Positions 22,007-23,316 of a stretch of DNA of 23,316 nt are shown here, piece after piece. The stretch is from Prevotella sp. GTDB lineage: Bacteria > Bacteroidota > Bacteroidia > Bacteroidales > Bacteroidaceae. Position 1 is the stretch's first letter. Every line of letters starts with the position of its first letter. A model generated the notes under the pieces. That model saw only the letters and a list, made by a program, of their open reading frames with translations. It was not told the origin of the DNA and did no database searches. The stretch covers positions 1 through 23,316 of the forward strand of contig JAFRZC010000017.1 in the NCBI GenBank assembly GCA_017442765.1, in the 5' to 3' direction. Position numbers and translations under genes: made by a program.

Positions 22007-23316
22007 ATGACACAAGCAATCAAGAAGACACTCAGGGACTCTGCCGCGATGCGATGGACGGCACTGCTGCTGCTGGCGCTCGCCATGTTCTGCAGCTACA
22101 TTTTCATGGATATTCTCTCGCCCATCAAGGACTTGATGGAATCAACGCGCGGATGGAGCTCAAAGGCTTTCGGCACGATGCAGGGAGCCGAGGTGTTCCT
22201 TAACGTGTGGGCGTTCTTCCTCATTTTTGCAGGTATCATCCTCGACAAGATGGGAACGCGCTTCACAATGGTGCTTTCGGCGGCGGTGATGCTCGCGGGC
22301 GCATGCATAAAGTGGTATGCGGTGAGCGAGGGCTTCGTGGGAAGCGGCGTGGAGACATGGTTCACAAATCACCTGAACTGGCAGCCGATAGCCTCGTGGC
22401 TCGACATACTGCCGTTCTACGACGGCATGCCAGCCTCGGCGAAGTGTGCGGCAAGCGGGTTCATGATTTTCGGTTGCGGATGTGAGATGGCGGGCATCAC
22501 CGTCTCACGAGGCATCGTGAAATGGTTCAAGGGCCGCGAGATGGCACTGGCGATGGGCTCGGAGATGGCACTGGCGCGTCTGGGCGTCGCCACGTGCATG
22601 ATTTTCTCGCCGTTCTTTGCCCGTCTGGGCGGCCAGGTGAGCGTGAGCCGATCGGTGGCCTTCGGCGTGGTGCTCATGTGCATCGCGCTAATCATGACCA
22701 TCGTCTATTTCTTCATGGACAGAAAGCTCGACAGCCAGACAGGCGAGGCTGAGGAAAAGGACGACCCGTTCCGCATCAGCGATATCGGGCAGATTCTCAC
22801 ATCAAGCGGTTTCTGGCTTGTGGCACTGCTCTGCGTGCTATACTACTCGGCTATCTTCCCCTTCCAAAAATATGCCGTGAACATGCTTCAGTGTAATCTC
22901 ACCCTGACGGCACCCGCCGAGGGTTCGTTCTGGTCGGGCAACAGCGTGACCATCGTGCAATACATCATCATGCTCGTCGTGGCCGCAGCCGGCTTCGCAA
23001 GCAACTTCCAGAAGGCAAAGAGCCGCCGCTACGCGTTGCTGACCATCTCTATCGCGGCACTGGTGACCTATTGCTACATGGGCTATATGCGCCAGTCGGC
23101 AGAAGCCATCTTCGCCGTCTTCCCCCTGCTGGCAGTGCTCATCACGCCCATCCTCGGCAACTATCTCGACCGTAACGGCAAGGCCGCCTCGATGCTCGTG
23201 CTCGGCTCGCTGCTGCTCATCGGCTGCCACCTGACATTTGCCTTCATCCTGCCCATGTTCAAGGGATCGGCGGTGGGTGGTGTAGCAGTGGCATACGCGA
23301 CGATACTGGTGCTTGG
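22007..23316 (+). CDS. Major facilitator superfamily transporter (3' end outside window)
   Basis: The ATG at 22007 opens a frame of 436 codons with no stop before the window end. Hydrophobic helices recur (WTALLLLALAMFCSYIFMDI at 17-36, VFLNVWAFFLIFAGIIL at 63-79, and others). LDKMGTRF (79-86) in the first half and LDRNGKAA in the second are MFS loop motifs. FSPFFARLGG and SGFWLVALLCVLYYSAIFPF also fit the family, and the pattern resembles MFSD1-like bacterial transporters. An extra hydrophilic stretch around 110-145 lies between helices 3 and 4. The substrate cannot be told from sequence. It has its own promoter. Confidence 0.88.
   Translation, partial: MTQAIKKTLRDSAAMRWTALLLLALAMFCSYIFMDILSPIKDLMESTRGWSSKAFGTMQGAEVFLNVWAFFLIFAGIILDKMGTRFTMVLSAAVMLAGACIKWYAVSEGFVGSGVETWFTNHLNWQPIASWLDILPFYDGMPASAKCAASGFMIFGCGCEMAGITVSRGIVKWFKGREMALAMGSEMALARLGVATCMIFSPFFARLGGQVSVSRSVAFGVVLMCIALIMTIVYFFMDRKLDSQTGEAEEKDDPFRISDIGQILTSSGFWLVALLCVLYYSAIFPFQKYAVNMLQCNLTLTAPAEGSFWSGNSVTIVQYIIMLVVAAAGFASNFQKAKSRRYALLTISIAALVTYCYMGYMRQSAEAIFAVFPLLAVLITPILGNYLDRNGKAASMLVLGSLLLIGCHLTFAFILPMFKGSAVGGVAVAYATILVL

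Noticed and set aside
22538..22576. Direct repeat GAGATGGCACTGGCG in the MFS gene
   Set aside because: Two copies 24 bp apart encode EMALA twice, in frame, within a helix that reads normally for the family. It is not a mobile or structural repeat.

Overview
The window looks like a chromosomal segment of a Prevotella-like member of the Bacteroidales. The evidence is a short, region-1.1-less RpoD, Bacteroidetes-type promoters (TTTG, 19-21 bp, TAnnTTTG), a PorE-like type IX secretion lipoprotein, DUF3078 and DUF5715 proteins, a DPP5-like peptidase, and fairly GC-rich genes separated by very AT-rich, repeat-filled gaps. Most genes are ordinary housekeeping genes. The unusual content is in the small accessory cassette and the intergenic repeats.

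Layout, left to right. 1-687 (-): the N-terminal part of an IS200/IS605-type TnpB, cut by the window edge, with a nested inverted repeat and a 22-bp-phased repeat array upstream. 950-2811 (-): a VanX-type D-Ala-D-Ala dipeptidase followed by an AlkZ-like DNA glycosylase. 3065-4372 (-): a DUF3078 outer-membrane protein, divergent from htrA (4687-6156, +). 6286-9251 (+): rpoD followed closely by a small secreted protein, an HprK-like kinase, a SipW-type S26 peptidase and a PqqD-like protein. 9372-10442 (-): mrp. 10685-10755 (+): tRNA-Cys. 10836-12911 (-): porE-like. 13050-14897 (-): topB, divergent from an unknown exported protein (15020-15664, +). 15672-16490 (-): DUF5715 protein, convergent with that exported protein. 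16979-19698 (+): phoH-purC (overlapping) and nadE. 19757-21925 (+): DPP5-like S9 peptidase. 22007 to the end (+): an MFS transporter cut by the window edge.

Two things stand out. First, the kinase/peptidase/PqqD cassette behind rpoD uses parts typical of RiPP (ribosomally made, modified peptide) pathways, but no cyclase or obvious precursor is visible. Second, there are several layers of dispersed repeats. The most striking are three intergenic arrays (about 791-922, 9287-9374 and 16577-16752) that all keep an exact 22-bp period and often show an AAAG...CTTT near-palindrome, although their sequences differ. A 70-bp repeat occurs as two inverted copies, one of them in the predicted mrp leader. 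A GC-rich nested palindrome family sits in frame inside two genes. AT-rich ATGCATTATGAATTATG-like repeats lie at many gene edges and in places supply stop or start codons.

All calls come from reading the sequence and from family knowledge. No database search or structure prediction was run. Promoter and start-site calls are pattern-based.
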